A DNA stretch of 64,000 nt from Hyphomicrobiales bacterium (lineage in GTDB: Bacteria > Pseudomonadota > Alphaproteobacteria > Rhizobiales > Phreatobacteraceae): the NCBI GenBank assembly GCA_017304475.1, contig JAFKKV010000010.1, forward strand, positions 310,001-374,000. Reading direction: 5' to 3'. The notes under the pieces were generated by a model. The model was not told the origin of the DNA and made no database searches. It saw only the letters and a program-made list of their open reading frames with translations. Made by a program: the position numbers and the translations under genes. Positions 1 through 8,685 of the stretch are shown here, one piece after another. Numbering within the stretch: position 1 is the first letter of the stretch; each line of letters starts with the position of its first letter.

Positions 1-855
1 CGCGACGGCCGCCTCACCGGCATTTTCGAAGCCCCGCTCGACCTCGCCAAGGCTGTCTCCGCCATGCTCGGCCGGGAGTTCAGCGCCATGGCGGCCCGCC
101 AAGCCGCGACCGCCGGGCGCGAGGTCGTCCGTTTCGACAAGGTCCAGCTCGCCGGCCATGCCAGGCCCTTCGACCTGAGCCTCAACGAGAACGAGATCGT
201 GGTGCTGACCGGGCTGATCGGCGCCGGCAAGAGCGAAATCGCCCAGTGCCTGTTCGGATTGCGCAAGCCGGTCGCCGGCCGCATCACGCTCGACGGCGCC
301 GACTGGGCGCCCCGGTCGCCGGCGGAGGCCCTCGGGCGCGGCGTCTTCATGGCCTCGGAGGACCGGGCCAATAATTCGCTGCTGCCCGAGACCAGCATCA
401 CCAGGAATATGACGCTGCCGTTCCTCAGGCTGTTCTCCCGCCTCGGCCTGGTCGATCGCGGCCGCGAGCGCGCCACGGCGCTCAGCCAGATCGAACGGCT
501 GTTCATCAAGGCCCCCTCGCCCGAGGCCCCGATCGAGGCACTGTCCGGCGGCAACCAGCAGAAGGTGGTGCTGGCGCGCTGGTTGATCGAGACCTGCCGC
601 GTGCTGATCCTCGACGAGCCGTTCCAGGGGGTCGACATCGCGGCCCGCCGCGACATCGGCCAGCACCTGCGCGAGACGGCGCGCGGCCGCGCGACGCTGC
701 TGATCTCGGCCGATATCGAGGAGGCCTTCGAGGTCGCCGACCGCATCATCGTGGTGCGCGATTTCCGCGCCGTCGCCAGCCACCCCGTCCACACCATCGG
801 CCATGACGCGCTGATCGCCGAGATCGCCGCCATCGAGCACGAAGAAGCGGCCTGA
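1..855 (+). CDS. Sugar ABC transporter ATP-binding protein (CUT2, RbsA/MglA-like), C-terminal half
   Basis: Cytoplasmic ATPase of a CUT2 sugar importer. The family carries two fused nucleotide-binding domains; the window opens in the linker or first domain and the frame is open from base 1, leaving 284 visible residues. Seen: Walker A GLIGAGKSE near visible residue 71, signature LSGGNQQK near 181, Walker B LILDEPFQGVD near 202. LSGGNQQKV is characteristic of RbsA-type ATPases. The permease follows after 33 bp and then a binding protein, so this is the usual ATPase-permease-binding protein order. The N-terminal domain and start lie outside the window. The sugar cannot be read from the sequence. 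Confidence 0.93.
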   Translation, partial: RDGRLTGIFEAPLDLAKAVSAMLGREFSAMAARQAATAGREVVRFDKVQLAGHARPFDLSLNENEIVVLTGLIGAGKSEIAQCLFGLRKPVAGRITLDGADWAPRSPAEALGRGVFMASEDRANNSLLPETSITRNMTLPFLRLFSRLGLVDRGRERATALSQIERLFIKAPSPEAPIEALSGGNQQKVVLARWLIETCRVLILDEPFQGVDIAARRDIGQHLRETARGRATLLISADIEEAFEVADRIIVVRDFRAVASHPVHTIGHDALIAEIAAIEHEEAA

Positions 856-888
856 GCCGCCATCACGACGCATCGGGAAACGCCGTCC

Positions 889-1890
889 ATGACCTCATCG
901 ATCATGACCTCAAAGACCCGCGACAGCATGATCCGCTACGGCCTGCTCGTCGTCCTCGCCGCCATGATCGGCCTGTTCGCCGTGCTGGAGCCCGCCTTCC
1001 TCAGGGTCGGCAATGTCTTCATCATCCTGCAGTCGGTCTCGATCGTCGCCCTGCTGGCTCTGGGCGTCACCTCCTCCATGGTGGTCGGCGGCTTCGACCT
1101 GTCGATCGGCAGCGTCGCCGCCGCCTCCCTGATGGCCTCGGCCTATGCCATGGTGGTGTGGCAGCTCGGCACCGTCGAGACGATCCTGTTCTGTCTCGCC
1201 ATCGGGCTCGCCGTCGGCGCGGTCAATGCGGTGCTGATCGTCAAGCTTCGGATCCCCGACCTGCTGGCGACGCTCGGCATGATGTTCCTGATCGTCGGCC
1301 TGCAGCTGATCCCGACCGGCGGACGCTCGATCGCCAGCGGCATGCAGCTGCCCTCGGGCGCCATCGCCACCGGCAGCTTCACGCCCTCGTTCCTGATGCT
1401 CGGCCGCTATCGCATCGGCGACGTCGTGCCGGTTCCGGTCGTCATCATGATCGTGCTGGCGATCGCGACCTGGGTGTTCCTGGAGCGCACCCGCTGGGGC
1501 CGCATGATGTATGCCATCGGCGGCAACGAGCAGGCGGCCCGGCTCGCCGGCGCCAATGTCAGCGCCTACAAGTTCACCGCCTATATGATCTCGAGCCTCT
1601 ACGCGGCGATCGGCGGCATCCTGCTCGCCGCCCGTGTCGGCCGCGGCGATGTCAGCTCCGGCAACTCGCTGCTGCTCGACTCGGTCGCCGCCGCGCTGAT
1701 CGGCTTCGCCGTGCTCGGCGCCAAGAAACCCAATGCCTTCGGCACGGCCATCGGCGCGCTCTTCGTCGGCGTTCTGCTCAACGGCCTGACCATGCTGAAC
1801 GCCCCCTATTACACGCAAGATTTCGTCAAGGGACTGGTCCTCGTGCTCGCGCTCGCCTTCACCTTCGGCATCGCGTCACGGGTTCGGTGA
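889..1890 (+). CDS. Sugar ABC transporter permease (RbsC-like)
   Basis: Inner-membrane permease of the same CUT2 importer, 333 aa, the usual length for RbsC/XylH-type proteins. The protein is almost wholly hydrophobic, with roughly 8-10 membrane segments. It shows family hallmarks: GGFDLSIGS near residue 66 and the cytoplasmic coupling stretch GGNEQAARLAG near 210, which contacts the ATPase. It starts 33 bp after the ATPase stop and is followed 50 bp later by the binding protein. A second in-frame ATG at 904 is possible, but the first ATG gives the better family length. Sugar specificity is unknown. Confidence 0.93.
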   Translation: MTSSIMTSKTRDSMIRYGLLVVLAAMIGLFAVLEPAFLRVGNVFIILQSVSIVALLALGVTSSMVVGGFDLSIGSVAAASLMASAYAMVVWQLGTVETILFCLAIGLAVGAVNAVLIVKLRIPDLLATLGMMFLIVGLQLIPTGGRSIASGMQLPSGAIATGSFTPSFLMLGRYRIGDVVPVPVVIMIVLAIATWVFLERTRWGRMMYAIGGNEQAARLAGANVSAYKFTAYMISSLYAAIGGILLAARVGRGDVSSGNSLLLDSVAAALIGFAVLGAKKPNAFGTAIGALFVGVLLNGLTMLNAPYYTQDFVKGLVLVLALAFTFGIASRVR

Positions 1891-1940
1891 AACAACGGCT
1901 TCCCGACGAGGCAGGCCGAAAATCCAGCGGAGGAAGACCC

Positions 1941-2993
1941 ATGATCAAGCGTCGCAGCATCCTGCAGGGAGCCGTTGCCGCTCCCTTCGTCCTGTCCGGA
2001 CGGTTCGCCCTGGCCGCCGGCCTGCCCGGCGCGCCGAAGCCTTTCGACAAGGGCGGCCTGCGCATCGCGCTCGTCCGCTATCTCTCGACCGGCGACTTCT
2101 TCCAGGCCTATCTCGCCGGCGTCGAACGCCAGGCCAAGGCGCTGGGCATCGAATTGCGCGTCTTCGACAGCCGCCAGGACGCGGCCTTGCAGCGCGAAAT
2201 GCTGGAACAGGCGGTGGGCCTGGGCGTCGACGGCATCATCGTCCAGCACGGCCTGACCGAAACCATGAAGGATGCGGTCGCGCGCGCCGTCGACGGCGGC
2301 ATGAAGGTGGTCGCCTTCGACGTGAACTGCGAAAATCCGAAAGTGCCGCAGATCGAGCAGAGCGACCGGGATCTGGCCCGCCTCGCGCTCGAACAGGCGG
2401 TCAAGGACAATGGCAACGCCTTTCCGGCCGGCTATGTCTATGTCGCCGGCATCGCACCGCTCGATCGGCGCGACGAGACCTGGCAGAAGGTCAAGGCGGC
2501 CAATCCCGGCATCAAGGAAATTGCCCGCTGGGGCACGATGGACAATCCCATCGCCAATGCGGTGGCCAACCAGACCGGCGCCGTGCTGCGGGCCAATCCC
2601 GGCATCAAGGTGGTCTTCGCGCCTTATGACGAATTCGCCAAGGGCGTGAAGATCGCCGTCGACGAGGCCGGCAGGAACAAGGACATCAAGATCTATTCGG
2701 CCGATATCTCGACCGCCGACATCCAGGCCATGCGCGAGCCCGACAGCGCCTGGGCGGCGACCGCTGCGACCAATCCGGCCGTCGTCGGCGAGGTCTGCGT
2801 GCGGGCGCTCGCCCTGCACATGACCGGCGAATTTCCCGGCCGGCAGGTGGTCGTGCCGCCGACCCTGATCACCCGCGCCGACCTGATCGACAAGAACATC
2901 ACCAACATGCAGGACCTCGGCCAGAAGCTGCCGCAGTTCGAGCATGCCGATGTCGTCGTTCCGAAATGGCTGCCCTTGCCGGCGCGCCGCTGA
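1941..2993 (+). CDS. Sugar ABC transporter substrate-binding protein
   Basis: Periplasmic binding protein of the CUT2 importer (periplasmic-binding-protein-4, RbsB/XylF-like family), 350 aa. Residues 1-25 form an export signal (MIKRRSILQG, then a hydrophobic run ending ALAAG); the twin Arg makes Tat export possible. The ATG at 1941 is chosen because GGAGGA lies just upstream (1929-1934) and because the signal peptide begins there. The reading frame continues open upstream without signal-like sequence. The two-lobed fold is recognisable from motifs such as GVDGIIVQHG and KVVFAPYDEFAKG. Third gene of the importer operon; an aldolase follows 56 bp later. Confidence 0.92.
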   Translation: MIKRRSILQGAVAAPFVLSGRFALAAGLPGAPKPFDKGGLRIALVRYLSTGDFFQAYLAGVERQAKALGIELRVFDSRQDAALQREMLEQAVGLGVDGIIVQHGLTETMKDAVARAVDGGMKVVAFDVNCENPKVPQIEQSDRDLARLALEQAVKDNGNAFPAGYVYVAGIAPLDRRDETWQKVKAANPGIKEIARWGTMDNPIANAVANQTGAVLRANPGIKVVFAPYDEFAKGVKIAVDEAGRNKDIKIYSADISTADIQAMREPDSAWAATAATNPAVVGEVCVRALALHMTGEFPGRQVVVPPTLITRADLIDKNITNMQDLGQKLPQFEHADVVVPKWLPLPARR

Positions 2994-3049
2994 CCGCATT
3001 GCCCGGGGGCCGCCGGTGCGCCGGCGGCCTTCCGGCCCTGGAGATCGGG

Positions 3050-3700
3050 ATGAAAGAACAGGATCTGCGCCGGGCCATTGTCAGCCAGTGCCGCCAGATG
3101 AATGCCAGCGGCCTCAACCAGGGCACGTCGGGCAATATCAGCGCGCGCCACGAGGACGTGATGCTGATCACGCCGAGCGCCACCCCCTATGACAGCATGA
3201 CGCCGGCCGACATCGCGGTCATGCCGCTCGACCGGGACGACGGCTCCTGGTCAGGCCCGCTCAAACCTTCGACCGAATGGCCGTTCCACCTGGCCATCAT
3301 GCGCGCCCGCGTCGATGTCGGCGCCATCGTCCACACCCATTCGACCTTCGCCACCGTGCTGTCCATGGCGCGCCGCGACATCCCGGCCTGCCACTACATG
3401 ATCGCCGCCTTTGGCGGTCCGACCATCCGCTGCGCCGACTATGCGACCTATGGCACCAAGGCCTTGTCGGACCATGCTCTGGCCGCGCTCGAGGGGCGCA
3501 ATGGCTGCCTGCTCGCCAATCACGGCCAGATCGCGGTCGGCGCCTCGCTCGACAAGGCGATGTGGCTCGCAGCGGAACTGGAGACGATCGCCAGGCAATA
3601 TTACCACAGCCTGCTGATCGGCGGCCCGGTGCTGCTGCCAGACGACGAGATCGAGCGCGTCCGGCAGGGCTTCAGCAGCTACGGCCTGCGCGACCGCTAA
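3050..3700 (+). CDS. Class II aldolase/adducin family protein (FucA-like)
   Basis: Probable zinc-dependent class II sugar-phosphate aldolase, 216 aa, the size of L-fuculose-1-phosphate aldolase. Seen: N-terminal GLNQGTSGNISAR, HTHSTFATVLS with the two metal-binding His (VHTHS), and LLANHG with a third His, all expected in the FucA/RhaD/AraD family. The ATG at 3050 is chosen over an in-frame start at 2966 because TGGAG lies about 6 bp upstream and homologues begin close to MKEQDLR. Its place behind a sugar importer suggests it cleaves the phosphorylated form of the imported sugar. Which sugar, and whether a kinase lies upstream of the window, is not visible. Confidence 0.88.
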   Translation: MKEQDLRRAIVSQCRQMNASGLNQGTSGNISARHEDVMLITPSATPYDSMTPADIAVMPLDRDDGSWSGPLKPSTEWPFHLAIMRARVDVGAIVHTHSTFATVLSMARRDIPACHYMIAAFGGPTIRCADYATYGTKALSDHALAALEGRNGCLLANHGQIAVGASLDKAMWLAAELETIARQYYHSLLIGGPVLLPDDEIERVRQGFSSYGLRDR

Positions 3701-3721
3701 CCGGCCACGGGCCCGGGCCGG
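3701..3721. terminator. GC-rich hairpin between convergent genes
   Basis: CCGGCC pairs with GGCCGG around a short GC-rich loop immediately after the aldolase stop. A short T run (TTTT near 3730) follows on the plus strand. It lies between the convergent aldolase and BMFP genes, so it could terminate both. Structural inference only. Confidence 0.4.
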
Positions 3722-3745
3722 CAGCGCGTTTTCCGGCTGTCGGCG

Positions 3746-4021
3746 CTATGAGTCCTTGGCGCCTTTGGCATCCTTGGCAAGGCTCGCTTCGAGAGCGTCG
3801 AGCCGCGCCTTCAGCGCCTCGTTCTCCTCACGCGCCTTCACCGCCATGTCGCGGACCACCTCGAACTCCTCGCGGGTCGGCAGGTCCAGGTCACGCAGCA
3901 GCCGCTCGGCCTGGGTCTTCACGAACGTGTCGGCTTCCCGCTTGAAGCCCTGGGCGAGACCTGCTGCGTCGGTCATGAACTTGGCGAACTCGTCTGCGAT
4001 GCGATCGGTGGTCTGGGTCAT
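3746..4021 (-). CDS. BMFP domain protein, UbiK-like accessory factor
   Basis: Small acidic/basic helical protein of the BMFP family (Pfam BMFP, formerly DUF526), 91 aa. In gammaproteobacteria the family member UbiK assists ubiquinone biosynthesis; alphaproteobacterial members are less studied and some trimerise and fuse membranes in vitro. Seen: LPTREEFEVVRDMAVKAREE near residues 47-66, then a heptad-rich coiled coil to about residue 83 and a lysine-rich tail. The ATG at 4021 begins the conserved MTQTTDRI stretch; the frame upstream is open but not protein-like. It is divergent from lgt, an arrangement common in Rhizobiales. Confidence 0.85.
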   Translation of the reverse strand: MTQTTDRIADEFAKFMTDAAGLAQGFKREADTFVKTQAERLLRDLDLPTREEFEVVRDMAVKAREENEALKARLDALEASLAKDAKGAKDS

Positions 4022-4147
4022 GGCATCTCTCCACGCTAGCCATGGGTATGGGGAGCTTCGTCCACGAGCGCAAGAGATCCGCGCAAGAGTTCGTGAGACA
4101 CCGACTGCCGCTTGACACACGCTCCCCGTGCCGGGCAAACCCGCGCC

Positions 4148-4963
4148 ATGCCGGTTTCCGCGATCATGTTTCCCGCTTTCGATCCCGTCCTGATCCAGGT
4201 CGGGCCTTTCGCGATCCGCTGGTATGCGCTCGCCTATATCGCCGGCTTCTTCCTCGGCTGGTGGCTGGCCAAGCGGCTGGTCGCGACCGCTTCCTTGTGG
4301 CGTGGCGGCACGTCGCCCTTCGATCCCGCCCTGATCGACGACGCCATCGTCTGGGCGGCGCTCGCCGGCATTCTCGGCGGCCGGCTCGCCTTCGTGCTGG
4401 TCTATAATTTCGACTATTACCTGGCCAATCCCGCGGAGATGATCGCGGTCTGGCACGGCGGGATGGCGTTTCACGGCGGCATCGTCGGCGTGGTGGTCGG
4501 CCTGTTCATCTTCGCCCGCAAGAACAAGGTGCCCTTCCTCAGCCTCATCGACGTCGCCGCGGTCGTGGCGCCGATCGGCATCATGCTCGGGCGGCTGGCC
4601 AATTTCATCAATGGCGAACTCTGGGGCCGGGTCACCGACATGCCCTGGGGCGTGATCTTTCCCGGCGCCGGACCGGATCCGCGCCATCCGAGCCAGCTCT
4701 ACCAGGCGACCACGGAAGGACTTCTGCTGTTCGTCGTGCTGCTGCTGATCGCCCGCTCCGGCGGCCTCAAGCGGCCCGGCTTCATGGCCGGCTGCTTCGG
4801 CATCGGTTACGGGCTCGCCCGTTCCTTCGGCGAATTGTTCCGCCAGCCGGATGCCCAGCTCGGCTTCCTGTTCGCTGGCGCCACCATGGGCCAGCTCCTG
4901 TCGATCCCGGCCATCCTGGCCGGCCTCTGGCTGGTCCTGCGCGCCCGCCGCCAGCCGCAATGA
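4148..4963 (+). CDS. lgt: Prolipoprotein diacylglyceryl transferase
   Basis: Inner-membrane enzyme that transfers diacylglycerol from phosphatidylglycerol to the lipobox Cys of prolipoproteins, the first step of lipoprotein maturation; 271 aa. Seen: several membrane helices, the HGGMAFHGG stretch near residue 103, and the Lgt signature GRLANFINGELWGR near 145 with its essential Arg/Asn/Glu residues. The ATG at 4148 is preferred to an in-frame TTG at 4112 because conserved homology starts at FPAFDPVLIQ. The next gene overlaps by 4 bp (ATGA), so the two are translationally coupled. A lipobox protein at 6917 would be a client. Confidence 0.96.
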   Translation: MPVSAIMFPAFDPVLIQVGPFAIRWYALAYIAGFFLGWWLAKRLVATASLWRGGTSPFDPALIDDAIVWAALAGILGGRLAFVLVYNFDYYLANPAEMIAVWHGGMAFHGGIVGVVVGLFIFARKNKVPFLSLIDVAAVVAPIGIMLGRLANFINGELWGRVTDMPWGVIFPGAGPDPRHPSQLYQATTEGLLLFVVLLLIARSGGLKRPGFMAGCFGIGYGLARSFGELFRQPDAQLGFLFAGATMGQLLSIPAILAGLWLVLRARRQPQ

Positions 4964-6042
4964 CCGCGCTCGGCGCCGAGATCGCCGCTCTCGTCGCGGC
5001 CGAAGGCCCGATGCCCCTCGACCGCTACATGGCGCTCTGCCTCGGCCACCCGCGCCACGGCTATTACATGACCCGCGACCCGCTCGGCGCACATGGCGAC
5101 TTCATGACCGCGCCGGAGATCAGCCAGGTTTTCGGCGAGCTGATCGGGGCCTGGGCGGCGGCGACCTGGCAGGCCATGGGTCGGCCGCCCCGCCTGCGCC
5201 TGGTCGAATGCGGGCCCGGCCGCGGCACGCTGATGCAGGACCTGATCCGCGCGTCCCGCGTCGCGCCGGATTTCCGCGCCACCATCGACCTTCACCTGGT
5301 CGAGACCTCGCCGGTGCTGATCGCGCGCCAGCGTGAGGCCATGGCGGCGGCCGGCATCGCGGCCACCTGGCAGGCCGATCTCGCCGCCGTTCCGCCCGGC
5401 CCGGCGCTCGTGATCGCCAATGAATTTCTCGATGCCCTGCCGATCCGCCAATTCGTGATGACCAACAGGGGCTGGCGTGAACGGGTGGTCGGCCTCGTCG
5501 AAGGCGGGCTCGCTTTCGGGCTCGCGCCCGACCCGATTCCGCCGGCGCTGATCCCGGCCGATCTGCGGCAGGCCTCGGCCGGCGCGATCGTCGAGATCTG
5601 CCCGGCCTTCCCGGCCCTTGCCGCCACGCTCGGCGCGCGCAAGGTGGCCGGGCCGCTGGCGGCCCTGTTCATCGATTATGGCCACGCCCGCTCGGCCCAT
5701 GGCGAGACCTTGCAGGCGGTCAAGGCTCATGGCTTCGCCGACCCTCTCGCCGAACCCGGCGAGGCCGATCTCACCGCCCATGTCGATTTCGAAATGCTCG
5801 GCCGTCACGCCGCCGATCACGGCCTGATGGCAGGTCCACCGCTCAGCCAACGCGATCTCCTGTTCCGGCTCGGGCTGCAGCAGCGCGCCGAGACGCTGGC
5901 GAAAGCCAATCCCGGAGGCTTCGCCGACCTGAAGGCGGCCGTCGAGCGGCTCGTCGATCCGGCCCCGACCGGAATGGGTTCCCTGTTCAAGGCTCTCGTC
6001 ATCCATTCCGCCGATGTGATCGTGCCGGCGTTTGACAGCTGA
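4960..6042 (+). CDS. SAM-dependent methyltransferase, MidA/NDUFAF7 family
   Basis: Class I methyltransferase of the DUF185 family, 360 aa. The mitochondrial homologue NDUFAF7 dimethylates an arginine of complex I subunit NDUFS2; the bacterial role is probably similar but not proven. Seen: LDRYMALCLGHPRHGYYM near residue 20, the SAM-binding loop LVECGPGRGTLMQDL near 82, and VIANEFLDALPIRQF near 148, a family hallmark. It overlaps lgt by 4 bp and is followed 24 bp later by pgeF. The lgt-MidA-pgeF order is typical of Rhizobiales. Confidence 0.9.
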   Translation: MTALGAEIAALVAAEGPMPLDRYMALCLGHPRHGYYMTRDPLGAHGDFMTAPEISQVFGELIGAWAAATWQAMGRPPRLRLVECGPGRGTLMQDLIRASRVAPDFRATIDLHLVETSPVLIARQREAMAAAGIAATWQADLAAVPPGPALVIANEFLDALPIRQFVMTNRGWRERVVGLVEGGLAFGLAPDPIPPALIPADLRQASAGAIVEICPAFPALAATLGARKVAGPLAALFIDYGHARSAHGETLQAVKAHGFADPLAEPGEADLTAHVDFEMLGRHAADHGLMAGPPLSQRDLLFRLGLQQRAETLAKANPGGFADLKAAVERLVDPAPTGMGSLFKALVIHSADVIVPAFDS

Positions 6043-6066
6043 GCGCGAAGCGGATTTGGTCCCGCC

Positions 6067-6834
6067 ATGCTCGTGTCGTCCTCCGCCCTCGCCGGCCTTC
6101 CCGGCATTCGCCACGCCTTCTTCACCCGCGAAGGCGGCGTCTCCGAAGGCATCTATGGCTCGCTCAATGCCGGCATCGGCTCGAACGACGTGCCCGAGCA
6201 CGTGCGCGAAAACCGCCGCCGCATGACGGAAGCGCTCGGCGTCGCCGAAAATGCGCTGATCTCGTGTTTTCAGATCCACTCGCCCCATGTGGTGGTCGCC
6301 GAGAAGCCGCATGACGGCGGCGACCGGCCGCGCGCCGATGCCGTCGTCACCCGCGTGCCGGGCCTCGCCTGCGGCGTCGCCGCCGCCGATTGCGGGCCCG
6401 TGCTGTTCGCCGATGCCGAGGCAGGCGTCGTCGGCGCCGCCCATGCCGGCTGGAAAGGCGCACTCGGCGGCGTGCTGGAATCCACCATCGCGGCCATGGA
6501 GGAGCTCGGCGCGGCGCGCGGGCGGATCCGGACCGCCATCGGCCCGCTGATCCGCCAGCAGAGCTATGAGGTCTCGGCCGCCTTCGTCGACCAGTTCCTT
6601 GCCAGCGATGCCGGCTATGCGCGCTTTTTCGCGACGGGAAAGCCCGACCACGCGCAGTTCGACCTGCCCGGTTTCATCGCCCACCGGCTCGGCGCGGCCG
6701 GCATCGGCACGATCGACGACCTCGGCTTCGACACCTATTCGGACCCGCAGCGCTTCTATTCCTACCGGCGCACCACCCATCGCCGCGAGCCAGACTACGG
6801 CCGTCACATCGCCGCCATCACGCTTGCCCGTTAA
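6067..6834 (+). CDS. pgeF: Peptidoglycan editing factor PgeF (YfiH/laccase-domain)
   Basis: Purine nucleoside/peptidoglycan editing enzyme of the YfiH (COG1496) family, 255 aa. In E. coli PgeF removes wrongly incorporated L-Ser from cytoplasmic muropeptide precursors, and other members act as multicopper-like or purine nucleoside enzymes. Seen: FFTREGGVS near the N terminus, and the metal-ligand motifs AAADCGPVLFAD and GAAHAGWKGALGG near residues 104-138, plus FYSYRR near the C terminus. It begins 24 bp after the methyltransferase and likely shares its mRNA. Confidence 0.92.
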   Translation: MLVSSSALAGLPGIRHAFFTREGGVSEGIYGSLNAGIGSNDVPEHVRENRRRMTEALGVAENALISCFQIHSPHVVVAEKPHDGGDRPRADAVVTRVPGLACGVAAADCGPVLFADAEAGVVGAAHAGWKGALGGVLESTIAAMEELGAARGRIRTAIGPLIRQQSYEVSAAFVDQFLASDAGYARFFATGKPDHAQFDLPGFIAHRLGAAGIGTIDDLGFDTYSDPQRFYSYRRTTHRREPDYGRHIAAITLAR

Positions 6835-6916
6835 CCGTGATGGTTAGCAAATGATGAACGCCGCCTGGACCGGCGCCCGCGCGTCGGCTATCCCTGGCGG
6901 CGATCGGAGATGAGCC

Positions 6917-7594
6917 ATGGCCCGAAACCTGCTCAACGGAAGCGCCGCCCTCCTTCTCGGTTCGCTCGCGCTCGGCGCCTGCACCGGTGGTGACGGGCCG
7001 GTCGCCGGCAGCACACCGCCGCGCGGCGCCATTGCTTTCGAGCCGATCGACGACGCGCCCGCGACGGTCAATCAGCGGCTCGCAGGACAGCTGGCCGGTG
7101 AAGCCCAGGCTCGCCAGATCCAGGTCGTCGGCAACCGCGACGGCGCCCGTTACCGCGTGCGCGGCTATATGGCGACCGCCCGTTCCGGCGATACCGCCAC
7201 CGTCTCCTATGTCTGGGACGTCTTCGACCCCGAGCGCCGGCGCTCCACCCGCATTGTCGGCGAGGAGCGTGTGCAGGCCCGCGGCAGCGATGCCTGGAGC
7301 GGGCTGGACGAGGCGGCGGCGAGCCGTATCGCCAGCCGCAGCATGGACCAGATCGCCACCTGGCTCGCCACACCGCAAAGCGCGCCGGCAGCCGCACCGA
7401 TGACCGCGACCGCGGCCGCCACCCCGGCGGAGCCCGCGCCGGCCGCGCAGCCGGTCGTGGCCTCGGCGCCCGGCGCGTCGGGTGCGAGCCAGGTCATGAC
7501 CTTCGCCTCGCCCCAGGCGGCGCCGGTCGCCGCCCCGCCACAATCCACGGTTGGCACAGGCGGCCCCTTGATACCGGTTTCCGGGCCTCGCTGA
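6917..7594 (+). CDS. Putative lipoprotein of unknown function
   Basis: 225-aa protein with an N-terminal lipoprotein signal: charged MARN, a hydrophobic run, and a lipobox ending LALGAC with Cys22 as the predicted acylation site. Residues 35-150 form a probable alpha/beta domain (AFEPIDDAP, GYMATARSGD, VSYVWDVFDPERRRS), followed by an Ala/Pro-rich low-complexity tail from about residue 152. Proteins of this kind occur between pgeF and prs in Rhizobiales, but I know no assigned function. Its position downstream of lgt fits an envelope role. Confidence 0.75.
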   Translation: MARNLLNGSAALLLGSLALGACTGGDGPVAGSTPPRGAIAFEPIDDAPATVNQRLAGQLAGEAQARQIQVVGNRDGARYRVRGYMATARSGDTATVSYVWDVFDPERRRSTRIVGEERVQARGSDAWSGLDEAAASRIASRSMDQIATWLATPQSAPAAAPMTATAAATPAEPAPAAQPVVASAPGASGASQVMTFASPQAAPVAAPPQSTVGTGGPLIPVSGPR

Positions 7595-7712
7595 CTGTCA
7601 TTTCCGTGTCACAGCCTGTTGATCGCCGGATTCTCTGGCCTTCATGCCATTGTCGCCTGAGACCACGGTTGCTATGAGGGCCCCGCAGCCGAAAGCCAGC
7701 GGGACAAGCCTT

Positions 7713-8666
7713 ATGTCGAGAAAACCCGGGATCAAGATCGTTTCCGGCAACTCCAACCGTCCGCTCGCCGAGGCGATCGGCGCTTATCTCCAGACGCCTC
7801 TGGCCAAGTCCTCCGTACGGCGCTTCGCCGACATGGAGATCTTTGTCGAGATCCAGGAGAATGTGCGCGGCGAGGACGTCTATATCGTCCAGTCGACATC
7901 GTTTCCGGCCAATGACCACCTGATGGAGGTGCTGATCATCTGCGACGCCCTGCGCCGCTCGTCAGCCAAACGCATCACCGCGGTCATTCCCTATTTCGGT
8001 TACGCCCGCCAGGATCGGCGCTCCGGCTCGCGCACCCCGATCTCGGCCAAGCTGGTGGCCAACCTGATCACCCGCGCCGGCGCCGACCGCGTCATGACGC
8101 TCGATCTGCATGCCGGCCAGATCCAGGGCTTCTTCGATATTCCGACCGACAATCTCTTCACCGCGCCCTTGCTCGCCCGCGACATCAAGGAGCGGCTCGA
8201 CCTCTCCAAGGTCATGGTGGTGTCGCCGGATGTCGGCGGCGTGGTGCGCGCCCGCGCGCTCGCCAAGCGCATCGATGCGCCGCTCTCCATCGTCGACAAG
8301 CGCCGCGAACAGCCCGGCCAGAGCGAGGTGATGAACGTCATCGGAGACGTCGAGGGCAAGAGCTGCATCCTGGTCGACGATATCGTCGATTCCGGCGGCA
8401 CGCTGGTCAATGCCGCCGAAGCCCTGCTGGCGCGCGGCGCCAAGGACGTCTCCGCCTATATCACCCATGGCGTGCTGTCCGGCGGCGCGGTGGCCCGCAT
8501 CACCGCTTCGAAGCTGAAGGAACTGGTGATCACCGATTCCATTCTGCCGACCGAGGCCGTGCGGGTGGCGCGCAATATCCGCACGCTGTCGATCGCCAGC
8601 CTGATCGGCGAAGCCATCGCGCGCACAGCCAGCGAAGAGAGCGTGTCGAGCCTGTTCGAGGACTGA
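7713..8666 (+). CDS. prs: Ribose-phosphate pyrophosphokinase
   Basis: PRPP synthetase, 317 aa: ribose-5-phosphate + ATP gives PRPP + AMP, feeding purine, pyrimidine, His, Trp and NAD synthesis. Seen: [15 protein letters not shown] at the N terminus, the ATP/metal region [17 protein letters not shown], catalytic flexible loop with [17 protein letters not shown] near residue 95, [14 protein letters not shown] near 131, and the PRPP-binding loop [11 protein letters not shown] near 221. The ATG at 7713 is chosen because family homology begins at [10 protein letters not shown]; an in-frame ATG at 7644 would add an atypical extension. Confidence 0.97.
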   Translation: MSRKPGIKIVSGNSNRPLAEAIGAYLQTPLAKSSVRRFADMEIFVEIQENVRGEDVYIVQSTSFPANDHLMEVLIICDALRRSSAKRITAVIPYFGYARQDRRSGSRTPISAKLVANLITRAGADRVMTLDLHAGQIQGFFDIPTDNLFTAPLLARDIKERLDLSKVMVVSPDVGGVVRARALAKRIDAPLSIVDKRREQPGQSEVMNVIGDVEGKSCILVDDIVDSGGTLVNAAEALLARGAKDVSAYITHGVLSGGAVARITASKLKELVITDSILPTEAVRVARNIRTLSIASLIGEAIARTASEESVSSLFED

Positions 8667-8685
8667 GCGGCACCCGCCGCCGGCC

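Noticed and set aside
4112-4147. TTGACA at 4112 as a -35 element of lgt, or TTG there as its start codon
   Set aside because: No matching -10 is seen at 17-bp spacing, and conserved Lgt sequence begins at the ATG at 4148.
4807-6807. Very long open frame on the minus strand (over 600 codons)
   Set aside because: It is the antisense shadow of lgt, the MidA-like gene and pgeF, all firmly identified; its protein is Asp/Arg/Gly/Ala-rich with no domain.
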